Positions 11,758 to 23,534 of a DNA stretch of 64,000 bases are shown here, piece by piece. Origin of the DNA: Trichaptum fuscoviolaceum (lineage: Eukaryota > Basidiomycota > Agaricomycetes > Hymenochaetales > Trichaptaceae); contig CAJSYZ010000009.1 in NCBI GenBank assembly GCA_910574455.1, positions 372,001-436,000 on the forward strand. The letters run 5' to 3'. The position numbers and the translations under genes are program-made. Numbering within the stretch: position 1 is the stretch's first letter; every line of letters begins with the position of its first letter. Below the pieces are notes generated by a model. The model did not search any database. It saw only the letters and a list, made by a program, of their open reading frames with translations, and was not told the origin of the DNA.

Positions 11758-13222
11758 ATGCCCCTAACCGAGTCTCAACTTAATGCCAACGGTATGTATG
11801 TATAAGTGACTTGAGTCAATTCTATAATAACACGATTTCCAGGATCTAGATACATTGTCCATTGTGCAGCTGCAACAGGAGTTTTTTGCTAGCCTTCGAA
11901 CGCTGGTGCATCTCTCGCCGAAAGATTTCAAATTTCCGGAATATAGACGACCTGATCAGTTTGGACATTATCGGGATGATCGAGACAAACTCGAAGACAT
12001 GCTCCAATGGATCGCTCTCATCCTTATGAATGGTCCGCGCACGAATGTCGCTGTGGCCGTGAACTTCAATGATAAAGCATCAACATCAACTCCTCTGGTC
12101 AGACTATCATTAGCGAGTTGAAAACGTACATTCTCGATGCCCTTGTCAATCGAGAAAGTTAGGTGGATGATTACACGTTGGACAGTGACATCAATCGATT
12201 CGAATCTCTTGCAGTAACACATACCTGGCCAGAAATCCTCAGGAGAATTACCCAGTTTCACGAGTTCAGCGGCTTCAATGAACATTCGAATGCCGCTGAT
12301 GATTTCGACTCGCTCGTTAGTTCTTGGTACGAATATAGGCGAACGCAGAAACAAGCGCCTAACCCGCCCGCGGTCCTGGTTAAAGCAGCGAGGGCGCAAT
12401 TCAAGGATGAGAAGCGAACGGTGGATGTGGTTAAATCATCTTTCAGAGAGCTAACTCACGATAAAGCTCCCGCCGGCAATGTTCAGGCTCGCTTAGCTTT
12501 TATGCAGAAGATGCTTAAACTCTGCGAGCTAGTCAATGTCTCAAACTTCATGGAAGAATCACTTAATTTTAGTGAGGAGGGAGGGCATCACTTATGGCAA
12601 TTGAAGCTTGATGTCAAGAAACAAGAGTTCATCTACGAAATCCGCCAGCGGATACGGGCATTCAGAATGTACAGAGCAGGAGTAACCGCATGGACTTTCT
12701 CACCTCCTGAAATTGTACGAAGCTTCAAATAAAAGCCCAACTCTGTTTCTTAAGAAACTCGATTTCCATTGGATCGGAAAGCCGAAAGAACAAGCATTGA
12801 CCATCAAATGGCATAAGAGTCCCACAGAATGGGTCCGGTCTACCCTCGATTGCCAATCTACGCCAAGCTCGAAATTGGATCCTATAGTAGGCCCTATGTG
12901 GAACAAAAACGATAATATCTCCGGGCATCTTTACTGCAAAATTGCTATGGTACACTATTTGATGAAGGATAGGATCGTGATAGAACGTAATACCTTCGCG
13001 AATGATATTTGTTGGCCTTGCTGGTATTTCTTAGTCGCGTTTACTACATCTCCATATCGTGCGTTTCACTTTTCCTCCTTCTCAAATCAGCTCTGCGATG
13101 ATTGGTTGACCCCCTCTGCGGCCGGATGTGAGGGCTCAGATTGGGAGAAGCCGTGTTTAGCAGAGATGTATAAAATTGCGAGACGTGATTGCGGTAATTT
13201 TCTCAATGACCGTCTCCGATAG
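11758..13222 (+). pseudogene. Degenerate OTT_1508-like deaminase paralog with altered catalytic site
   Basis: A plausible start is the ATG at 11758, followed by a short intron ending at 11842. The product aligns along its length with the neighbours: GHYRDDRD and LQWIAL near the N-terminus, INRFESL and TWPEILRRI in the middle, DFHWIG before the catalytic domain, and DWEKP near the end. It is broken by a frame change near 12085, an in-frame TAG at about 12160, and another frame change at about 12710-12730. In the deaminase motif HxE has become YCK, so the zinc histidine and the catalytic glutamate are both gone, while CWPC keeps the CxxC spacing. A transcribed pseudoenzyme is possible but would need at least two corrections of frame. 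Confidence 0.7.
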
Positions 13223-13583
13223 TTGATAACTACTTTTAACAAGGGAAATGCATGTTTGCATCCTCCCTCTTACTTAGTTAAGCCAATGCAATTTATAATG
13301 TGTGTAGAGATTACATGTTATCCTCAATATCATCGTCTAGCAACTTGAGCTCCGTACTGACTGCCTGCCATACACCTTCGGACGTATGAGAAAGGGGATC
13401 AACATCCTGACGTATGCATATTCGTTGTCTTTGAACTGGGGGGTACAAAATGCTCTTACAATAAAAAAAGTAATGCAAAGGAATGATATTGGGAAGATGG
13501 GTAGAATGCAGTATTTGTGAATGAAGATTCTAATAATAAGGAGGGACAGGATCACTAAGTGAGAATAAGAACATTCGTACTCT
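13223..13583. other. Intergenic, nothing recognised
   Basis: This 360-bp AT-rich stretch lies between the convergent deaminase relic (plus) and the 13584-15347 gene (minus). It presumably holds both 3' ends; no clear poly(A) signal or other element is evident. Confidence 0.4.
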
Positions 13584-15347
13584 TCAACGTCTCGCAACGC
13601 GCTTACGTTCCCTCCCTCCTTGTTCATCCTCAACATCCATCGCGTCGATAACTGACCCTCCCGGGGGTTGTGCACTTGCGTTAGGCAAGTTTAGAGGATT
13701 AAGGAAGGTAGACCGCGACGAGCGCTCCCGGAGTCGCCGCCTGAACGATGGGGTACCAGCAACCGCATTCGCTACCGTCGACAGGGATGAGGACGGGGTG
13801 ATGGACGCCACTACCGGTCGGTCGAATATCCCAAGCTCAGCGTATGAGGGAGAAGAAGCATCAAGAGTCATCGCTGCGTGCCGCCGCTTCGCACCGATCA
13901 AGCTGTTCATAGTCCTGTCGTGCGTCCAGCTTTCGTTCTCTTCCGATCTGACGGTGTTTGGGTCGCGAAATGGATGTGGCTGATACAGGGGTAAAACGTT
14001 CAGAGTGGACGGGGTCGAGTCTGAGAGCGGAGCGGGCTCGACTGCACCAGAAGGTTCCTTCGAGGTACGTGCACGGGTGCGGGGCTGGGTGCGCGGAGTG
14101 TGGGCAGGGGAAGGAGAGGAAGATGATGCGCGTGGGACGGCTATAGACGCGTCCGTATGGGCTGGGAGAGCTATAGAGACGGGGATAGAAGTTCGAGACT
14201 CCCGAGGCGCCTATAGTCACGGAAGAGTATGGAATCGTAAAGACAAAAATTCAAACCCAAACATAATCGCAAGAAATGTATTGCAGGTGCGAAGGTTTTG
14301 GCACATAGATGAGATCCCAATGCCCGATGGAGTTCATTACGCGAATGAAAAAGGCAAAGAAGCAACAGAAGACGCGATCAAATGTTGATATTGGAGTTCA
14401 TGGAAAGTTGCGGCCACGATAAAAGAAGGGAACGACAGTCAGATACGTTTCATCTAAAGATTGTCAAAATTACCTGACTCGGCTGATGTCCGTCAGTAAC
14501 CGTGATCGAGCTTGTGTGGGGAGGGGGCGAGGAGGAAGACGGACGAGTCTGTGTGACGTTGGCATTCATGGTAGACGAAGAGCGTTAAAGCCGCAGCGAG
14601 AAGTACATCGTATAGCGAATCGGAGACGATAGGCGATGGGTCGAAGATCAACGGAAGTTATCAACGTCAAGTTGTGTAACACGAAAGCCGGGGTAAAGAA
14701 GACATGTTTCGGTAAGTACGGAAAGAAAGGCGACAACCAAAACAACGGTCAAGCTAGGAAAAGACCACACCTTAAGTTTTGTCTTCTCCCGTGCTTCATT
14801 CCCACTCCCACTGGGACCTCTGGCCGGCGCTGTTCGAGACTGAACGTTACTTTGATTCGGGACGTGTAGCTGCGACTGGTACCGCGCATTTTGCTGGGTC
14901 CGTGGGTGTTGCGCAGGATCATCCTCTTCATCCTCATCTCTTGATTCCAATCGAACAGCTTCCAGGCGAGCATCGATCCAATGCAAGATCCTTGCGACCT
15001 GCGAACCGTTGCTTCCCTGCCCACCATCGGTTCGAGACACGTCCGAGCAGATGCTCCGCAAGTCTTCTAGGGCTGCGATATAGCCATTGTTGTAAGCCCG
15101 TTGTGAAGATGCGCGTGATGCGCGGTAAAGGGTGGTTATCGACATCGCCGCAGCTATTGCAAATTGAAAGGCCTTCAGCGAACAAATTCCTACCAAATGG
15201 TGTAAGGAATAACGTACCTTTAAATTTCTCCATAACATCCTGATCCACATCGAGTCTCGAACTCCCACTCCCCAAGGTCTTTGCGAGAGCTTGCATGCTG
15301 AGACTTGGAGCCGCGGTCGAAGACTTAACTGCTTGTGTTGGATTCAT
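13584..15347 (-). CDS. Conserved fungal protein, possibly HAPSTR1/TAPR1-like (DUF4588)
   Basis: Proposed exons on the minus strand: 15347-15218, 15153-14771, 14548-14474 and 14210-13584, joined in frame by GT...AG introns (the first is 64 bp) into a protein of about 404 residues. The N-terminal helical block (AAAMSITTLYRASRASSQ, then YNNGYIAALEDL and ARILHWIDARLEAV) is the conserved part; an acidic patch and long Ser/Pro-rich low-complexity tail follow. The 'LYR...S...AY..GY..AL.DL..W' pattern resembles the HAPSTR1/C16orf72 domain, which in animals stabilises the ubiquitin ligase HUWE1; this assignment is an inference from memory of the pattern. The second intron (about 220 bp) is longer than usual, so the 14771 and 14548 borders are the least certain. 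Confidence 0.65.
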
Positions 15348-18300
15348 CCTTCGTTAATCGACAGTGGCTTCCCAGCCCACACAGGTACGTATGGTCAGCT
15401 GTTGAGCAGAGAGTTTTGCAAGAAGGTTTGCAAAGTACAATTCTAAGGCGAATAAAGATTAAAATCAATTTCAATTTGTTAAACGCAAGCGTTCCGACGC
15501 GACTCACCAGTTAAACTTCTCAAGCTTCGCCCCTCTCGCGCGAATATCGTTAAAATTGTAGGTCAATTATACAAAAGTAAGAAATTGTGTCGTTTCCAGT
15601 GTCTTTGATGCACAGTCAAGCGTGTTAATCGTTAGAAAGATGGAGAGGAAAGGCCAAATGGTGGCGAAAGGTCAAACCGCTTTCGACCACTGGCACTGTG
15701 GCCGGAGCATCTGATTTGCTGACTCAGCAACACAACATCTAAGTAGTAAGCAAGGGAAATCGTGGGAATCCATATAACTTTGCCTTCACCCACAACCTTC
15801 GCAGTTTTAACAAAATTAAGTCCGTCCAAACGCTACATCATTGTAACTAATATCGATCGATATATTCAGAATGAAGGCTTTGTCAAAATTTGATTCTGCT
15901 TTACCCCCCAGACTATCTTGAACTGCGTACTACTACTGACGACTATGTTCGGAATGGAAGCTCTGGAAAGGTGGAAATACGACAAAATTGAAGGCCAGGG
16001 AAGCGAAACAAAAGCCCTCATCAGCTCTGCAGAATAGCATCCTTGAAGGAGTATATCTCATGTTACCTCAAATTAGGAATGGCCTCGCCTTACCGAACTC
16101 CCCTCAGGTCAGTTTCCATTCTTCTAGACTATCTGCTATTAGCCTGACCTGTTGTGAGATTTACAGTGTGGAACTTTCCATTTGGAGGTGATCACCTCTC
16201 CTATACTGGTGACTTCCGATGGTCAGAAGACATTTTCGGGTCTCGCATCTCCCAGTTACGGGTGAGTTTGTCCTCGTCTTTCAAGGTAGCGAAGCTCAGA
16301 ATACTTTACAACATCTCCTCGGTCATTCCCACAGCACGACATTCCACCCCAGCCCGACAAATGCACATCCTCGGTATTGTAACACCTTCTGGAAAGCAGT
16401 TCGTATTGTTCAGAAAGAATGAACTGCTGGGACGCGCTTTCCTTGTCCTCGGAGGATTGAGGATAAGGATCATAACAACGCTGACCGGACGGTATTCCAC
16501 GGAACCTGGGAAGTGGGATCGATTGCTTCCAACTTCAGCTATTTCTGCCTTCCGCGATGTTTTCGACTCTGCTGGAAGGACATAGGATAAACGGCACCTC
16601 CGCGGTCACATTCGTCAAGTGTGCTAGGCCTCTGTTTTACAGACATCAAATGATCATGACATTGACTGCGACATGCCCTTGTGTACCATCGGGGCTAGTA
16701 ATGTTGTCAATGCGCAATTGTTGAGCAAACAGCGTCCGTCATTAACTCGGACAATCGGCGCCTGTCGGTCAAACTGTGACACTGGGTCTGATCCTGACTT
16801 ACAGAGCTCCTTCTCGGGGAAAAAAGCACGCCACACGTCCTCAGAAGCGTTCGGTAATGCGGCTGCAAATCCGTACGCGAGATTAGAGAGGGAGGGATCT
16901 GGTGGTGCATGTTGCCTGGAACACATGGAGTGGATCGACTTCACGACCTCAACGTCTCGAGGGACGCCCGTACGGTCCAGCTAGCTCTATCCATTGTTCT
17001 CCGATGTCCGCCTGTGATGTTCGAAGCTATTGATGGAGAAAACGGCGGCAGTACGCTCCTTGAACGGATATACCTCTCAACTTCTGGAAACCCCATTCTT
17101 GCCAAACCTTCTGCTTGCTCCAAACCTCAGGCTCTTCTTGCTGACCGTTGGCGTCTCGCACTCGCTCGTTCGTCAGTATCTCGGAGAATCCATACTCCTT
17201 AGGCTCGCCCAACGCTTGGTACCGGCTTCCAGAGGCGTATCCCGGGCTTGGGGTGAACTGCATCCGACGATCACTCTTGCTGACTTCTCCCTCATTAGCT
17301 TGATCTCCATTTGGTCGTGGCTATTCCAGAGATAAGGTCAGGCCTGATTTGAATACGCAATATTCCGATAAAATCACATACTCAGATGTCTAGATCGTAC
17401 GGCAAAATATACCAGCACCGCAATACCGGAGTCAATTAGACATCGCTTCTGTAAAGTTAATCATAGATCTCTGAGATCAGTCCAATTATCCGTTCTCTTA
17501 CCTTGTATCGGATAGATTGTCTTTTGCCTTGACTTACGGCAGAAAGCTTGAATCTCTCAGTGAAAAGGTCACTCCCGCCCTACAACAAAATTTCAGCGAT
17601 ATAAAGACACGGTAGGATCGAGCGGAAGTCTTCAGACGATCTTAGATAACTCATTGAGCCGAGTTCCGGGGTGTCTTATCTGTAGCGGAGAGAAAGTACT
17701 TGTATGATAATTACTCATAAGATCTGAAGTTACAATTAAGCGCCCATTGAACTATCTGATAGCTTACCGCAGCTAAGATCCACTGCATCGCCCTTAAACT
17801 GTGTGTCGTTTGACGCCAAATGCCGTCACTCGTTTGAGATCTGCGAGCTCTTATAGATGCATATTCTTAAACCACAAATGGCCTTAGGTGGGTGCTTTTA
17901 TTGAAAGAGCTCACCCCTTTGCAATGTCCATCAATTTTCCGAAGTACTCATTACATGTAGATGCCTAGTTCAAGATCTATCTAGGGTATCTCTGCGACGT
18001 AATGAAAACTTACAGTACATCCCGTAACATCTATTAAACTCAATCTCAACTTGTTATATCTGGCCCAGGCCATCCATCTAGTGAAACAACGGATACTCTA
18101 TCTGCCTCCTTAAGATGCAATTTAACCTCTTCTTTGTATACAGTATGTATTTCTAGTGCGGTTGAAGATGAAACTTATGATAGGTATTCATATCTCATAT
18201 TACTTTAATGATAGAAATTCTATTTTACGAGACGCCTTCGGTGCAATAGGAAGGGTATTACGAACTCGCCATGCTACTCCACGCATCTTGATTTTAGCCT

Positions 18301-19424
18301 TTTTAATTAAGAAGCGACTCGACTCCCGAGAAGCAGCATGCTGTTTGCCTTCGGAGGCAATGTCATACTTATTAGTATATACCCTCCATACGTCCACAAC
18401 GTGCTCCTCAAAGCTACTACATCTGCTGTTTGAGAGTTAGTACGTCCTATGCGATACTGAGCAGACTGAAGGGAAGTGCATCACCTCAGATAAAGTCAGC
18501 CAAGTATGAATGCCATGTTTCACAAATTTGATTGTAATTCACGTCTCATCGGAGACTAGAATTTTCGGACCATGCCGAACTAGAGTTTCCCATGTTGCCG
18601 CCTTCAAACATATTTCTCCCCAATCACATAACTTATCCATCTTGATTTTAGCATCTCGCTGACTATGCTGCTTCCTTGAAATATGGTCTCGTCTCGCAGA
18701 ATGTTACCCACCCAACATAAGGTTTGCTTGAAATGCCACGACATCAAGTCATATGAACTCAACTTACACCATAACCCCTTAGCACTGGGCATTGACGTCT
18801 TCCATTTATTTCTACAATACATGCCCCGCATCTTCCTTCCAAAATCAATGTCTCGGCTCTCATCATCATTTAATCTCGGAGGTACCGGAGGAGTGGAAAA
18901 ACGGGGCGAAGGCGATTCGTTGACACGTCAGTCGGCGCTCGCGTGTCGAAGGGTGTTTAGCATGAATCTTAACTGTCATCGGTGTCTGTAGTGTGAGTGC
19001 CTTACCATCTATTCAAAACTCCTCGAAAGCCCTTCCCGCGAAAATTTGACTTATTTCGCAGGAGCTTCTGTGGTTCCTCGTCGGAAGTTCTAGATCAACC
19101 CTGCTGGCCGACTGAATTGGGTGTATTATTGCGGCGCAGCTGGTCCGACATAGCTACTTACTCTGATGAAGAACTAACACGAAGATGAGTGTCCCCGTTT
19201 TCTTCTATGTCCACAGACTCAATTATGCTACCGGGTGTCCGTGCCTCGCATCAACATGTCTCGCGCCCGGGTGCAGAATGTATTAGCCGAAGAAGCCTTA
19301 TGCGATATGTATATCCTGGTGACTTCTGTACAGGATCCTGCTCGTGGCCAATGACTGCACCTTCTCTCTCGCATCGCAATGTTACAGAAGTGATGATGTA
19401 GCGGGTTAGGATACATCAACACAA

Positions 19425-19474
19425 GGGCCGATGAACAAGGCGCGTGGGCCGATGAACAAGGCGCGTGGGCCGAT
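19425..19474. repeat. 21-bp tandem repeat, about 2.4 copies
   Basis: The unit GGGCCGATGAACAAGGCGCG plus T occurs at 19425-19445 and 19446-19466, with a partial third copy of 8 bp to 19474. The first two copies are identical. In one plus-strand frame it would encode a repeated ADEQGAW heptad, in a stretch that stays open for about 90 codons downstream. Confidence 0.8.
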
Positions 19475-20901
19475 CTATCTGGATTTGTTGACAAACTTGG
19501 TGGACGACTCATTGGAAAGTTTTCTCCCACTGGCACTCATTATCAGATCTGTGATTTCGACGAACTTCGATGTCACGACCCCGGTGATGTTGTGTCCGAA
19601 CGATTGGCCTTTCTTGACATCTCGAAAAGCCGTCCTCGTACGCCACAATGCGCTTTGCAACAAGGAACAAGTCAAGGCAAAAATGCCGCGTCATTATTAC
19701 TGTCTGCTATCTTCAGTGTCAGTAAGAGTCTCTGTGCTTCCAGGTTTATATGATCCCTTCCTTTCTTTATTCAGAACATTTATGTCTGCGGAAAAATCCA
19801 GACACTCAGCATCAACACGACCTACGAATGTCGTGCACTTTGGCCTCTGCGCCCGCTTACTACCTCAGGCTCATCGTCCTTGAATCTATCGATTCGGCAT
19901 TCGGCACCGCCAGACCATACCTCATGGCTTTACGCGGCCAAATTCGAAGTGCAGATCCATTGTTGCAGTAGAGAGGGATCTGGAGGAAGCTGCCCGTTAC
20001 GTTATCATTCATACTGTTCTGTTCTGCTCTTTGCGGCCCTGCGAAGCACCTTTGGTGCCAGCCTTCTCTCGCGTAAATGGTGTCGACATTGCGAAGGTTA
20101 ATGGGCTTTAGCAAGCTGCGGCCATCGTTGGTCTTCTCAAGTTGACTACCGACAATTCCATCGCTGTTTCTACTTTCTATTCTCCTTGACATCCTCCTTG
20201 ATCTGGCGTCACTAGAATACATCCGAGATCATGGATGTGCCTCTGTTTGGATCTCAGTTCTTTCCGGTGACCCACCCGGACCGGCATGGGCGGGACCATT
20301 CGGACAGCTCCTTGACATTCCCGCCGAATGCTCATGCGTTGGTCGAACGCATTCGTATGTGTGTCTCAGCTCAGTGGTATTGTCTAAACCCTCCGAAGCT
20401 TCGATCAACGTTCACGCAATGACGGTGACGAATTTGGCGAATGATTTCTGATTAACAATCATTCAACAATTCTTTCTCATCCCAGTCTACAATGATGATA
20501 CACCTGGAAACACCGCTTTCCGATTCATCGATAAACACATCCACCCAAACGATGGCGAACGGACATATGAGCACTACCGCCAGGCATCTTTTCGAAGGTC
20601 TCGAGTCTCGGCTTGTCTCGCGCTCTCCTGACACCTTGTGTACCCCTTTCGTTCTCGCACCCAGGAAGCCGCAGCCTTTCGGTGTCTCTGATGTCCTCAA
20701 CCTCCCGTCAGGATGTCCTCTTCACACTCGCTCGGCGAATCCCACAAGGAGGCAAAAAGAGTCTGTTTTTGTCTCATTCAGTTCGACGCGTTCGATCCGA
20801 TTCGCCCTTAGTAACTACCAAGGCTCACGCTCACCGAAGACTAGATGCCTCAATCTGTCCATCTCTGTATCTGTGCTCAGTAAAACTTGCGGGTTTGTGT
20901 C

Positions 20902-21487
20902 ATGAACCGCCTGACTGTCTCTCTGGGCGAGGGATCCGTGCGAACACTCGGGGCCTCTCAGGCGCAAAGGTCATACGTTGTCTACGAGCATGCAGCCCTT
21001 GAGGTAGTCAGCTGGTCGTTTGAGCGTACAAATTGTGCTGATGAGCAACGGCGTCGAGCTCGCGAAACTCTTGACATCCGTGTATGCCTGAGACAACGTT
21101 CCACGGATGAAGATATAATTACTACACGGGTAAGATATCTTCGGTCATATGGTCTAATATGTGCTAACCATCATTTCCTGTCCCAAATTTCTTATTTTGC
21201 AGGATCTATGAATAGCGCAATATGCGTTACCAAGAGATGTGAACCATAAATGGGCTTGGTTCCTTGTGACGGAAATGATGAAGTCAGGAAAGTTCTCATA
21301 CATACACCTTGGTCAACTAGCTTTGACCAAATACACATCTACTCATGAATGCTATGTCCCTTGGCATGCACTGGAGAAGCGACCGGCTGTGAAGGGCGAC
21401 GTTATCGATGGAAGTCCCGCAAGCGAATTAACTCTGATAAGATGCTGGAAGTTGCCACTTAGGTTCACCAAACCAATTCGTGTTTGA
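20902..21487 (+). pseudogene. Unrecognised possible two-exon gene relic
   Basis: From the ATG at 20902 an open frame runs into a GTAAGA donor near 21130. After a TTTGCAG acceptor near 21201 the same phase continues for about 95 codons with coding-like composition (HKWAWFLVTEMM region) to a stop at 21487. An in-frame TGA three codons after the acceptor breaks the join. I recognise no family, and it may be chance. Confidence 0.2.
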
Positions 21488-22109
21488 AAGACTAATTCTT
21501 GGAACGGACTTCACGGCTCTACGTCCGAGGCAGACGTTGATACATTACACGGGTTGCATAGGCGGTCCTCCGCTTGAATTCTGCCAGGCCATTTTAGAGA
21601 TACCGAGCTTGGAAGACATGCAGGACGGACATATATGGCAACCTTAGCCTAACCATACCCGTGAGTCAATTTGGTTTACGAGCAGGCCAAAGGTGAGAAA
21701 CTCGCGAACGGAAGCAAGCGAAACACATGGATCGCCAATTGCCGAGCGCTACATCCGAACGGAAGCTTTTGTGCGTTCCTTCGTCACCAACCCGGTTCAG
21801 CATGATTAGCAGGAGGAAATTCGGAGTCCACCAGTCTTTCGTCTCTCTTCGTATCGCTTTCCCCAGCGCCTCTCCCTACCTTCTTACCGTGACCGATCCG
21901 CAAATTTAAATCAGTCATGTGAATTGCCAGGGCCTTCGCTCTGCTCGAGGTAACGTCTTTATATCGTGCCTGCCAAACAATTCGCGCTAAAACTTCTTCT
22001 GGGGTTCCGTAGTCCACTGTCCCAAACCTCCATGTTCGAACAGCTATCCCGTTTCTCGACCAAAAACAAGCGATCACAAATTCAATTTACCCCGCAACTC
22101 TTCTGAACG

Positions 22110-22117
22110 TATATAAG
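22110..22117 (+). promoter_or_regulatory. TATA box of the Gti1/Pac2 gene
   Basis: TATATAAG lies 103-110 bp before the ATG at 22220, in an otherwise C-rich leader, consistent with a short 5' UTR of about 70-80 nt. There is no experimental start-site evidence. Confidence 0.45.
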
Positions 22118-22219
22118 GATGCTGCTTCGCCCAACAGACAATGCTCACCTCTCCCTGCATCCCAACGCGGTCCTCACACGAACATCGCCGACCCGTGTCC
22201 TTCACCTGTCGTCGACGCG

Positions 22220-23534
22220 ATGCATTCTGCCATCAACACCGGGCATACAACACATCCTGCACTTCGTGAGTTTAGCTCCCCTCCAACAATGTCGGGCTTG
22301 CTGATGAGTTGATACTGTGCTTTCAAGACCTACGAGACGCGGCCGACGCGCATGTCATCTTTGAAGCCGTCCGCCTTAAGATTGTACCTCTCATCAAGCG
22401 AAGGCTCACCGCGGAGGAACGAGATCAACTCACTTCTGGTAACGTTTTCGTCTGGGAAGAAGCTGAGCACAAGGGCGGCCTGGAACGCTGGACTGACGGT
22501 AGAAGATGGTAAGTCCTCCTTGAGACCAAAGTGCACGAGGTGGTAGCCTGACGGTCTCGGACCACCCAGGTCTCAGAGCCGCATGAAAGGGGAGTATCTA
22601 TTTTACGAAGAGAAAGTGGATACGACAGAAGAAGAGAAGCAGGCGAAGGCAGCAAGAAGGCGAGTCCAGTTTCTGATGCAGATCTAACTATAACGCTAAT
22701 CATTGGCTATCACAGAGCGAATCGAAATTCTGGAACTGTCGTGGCACCTTATACTCCGACAAGGCGCCAAGACCGGCCTTCGAAGCCTGACGGTCTCACG
22801 AAGCAAACTTACTCTACTCATGTTTATCTCCCTGGAACCTCTTCACCCCGCAAATGGCACATTGTTGCGTACTTTTCCGTGAGTACTTTCAGTATCTAAA
22901 TTAATTAATAGGTCCAGCCAGCTCACTTACCTCTCGTTTTTGACAGGGAAACGACTACACTAGGCTACCAGTCGTAGAGAATTACGACTACCTTCGGAAC
23001 ATTCGCATCCCAGAAGGCATCTTCTTTTCCTCCAAAGGCCTAGTGAAAAAATCGGATCGGATGCTCTCTGGAGACGAGGAGGATGACTATCAATCGGGGG
23101 GCTCCAGTATGCATGACGGCATGTCGTATGGGCCTTCCAGTCCTGTGTCGCACTATGCAAGCCCAGTCGAACCGCACGACTACAGGCACCGCTCTGGCTC
23201 TCAACATGTAGCCTATCCATTCGATTCCCGTTACCCATCATCAAGCTCATCCAGCTCCCAGCCATATCCACATCAGACATCCTCAGCTGGTCACCGCCCC
23301 TCGGCACATCGCGCCCTCACTCATGACTCTGGGTCTCTTCCTCGTTTATCTGCCATCGCTCCACTCCCACCTCCCGGTCAATATTCCCTTCATTCTACTT
23401 CTCCAGCAAGCCCGGGTCCAGGAAGCCCCACTGCTTCACGCTTTGCACCCCCGCGCATCTCCACACCCCAAAGCTATCATCCTTTAACCCCAGAGGATCG
23501 CCGCGCTCTTAACACCTTCAAAGTTGTCTTATAA
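22220..23534 (+). CDS. Gti1/Pac2 (WOPR-domain) transcriptional regulator
   Basis: Five exons, 22220-22265, 22328-22508, 22570-22659, 22716-22878 and 22947-23534, join in frame to about 355 residues. The WOPR domain occupies roughly residues 15-180 in two halves: RDAADAHVIFEAVRLK, FVWEEAEHKGGLERWTDGRR and SQSRM in the first; GLTKQTYST and KWHIVAYF in the second. The family binds DNA in the nucleus and includes Wor1, Ryp1, Pac2 and Gti1, regulators of morphology switching, sexual development and gluconate uptake. The C-terminal half is Ser/Pro/His-rich low complexity, as usual. Intron 3 (22660-22715) uses a GC donor; only this choice restores the reading frame. The exon 1 ATG is the only in-frame start and a TATA box lies about 105 bp upstream. 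No lesions are visible, so the gene is probably functional. Confidence 0.9.

Larger units (their letters stand above)
15348..22109. other. Long gene-poor stretch with only unrecognised open frames
   Basis: Nearly 7 kb with no recognisable family. Several overlapping open frames of 60-150 codons occur on both strands at 16.1-17.3 kb and 19.4-21.5 kb, where GC content is coding-like, whereas 17.3-18.9 kb is AT-rich and stop-dense. The pattern fits old, decayed genes rather than never-coding DNA, but I cannot name the families. Confidence 0.4.
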
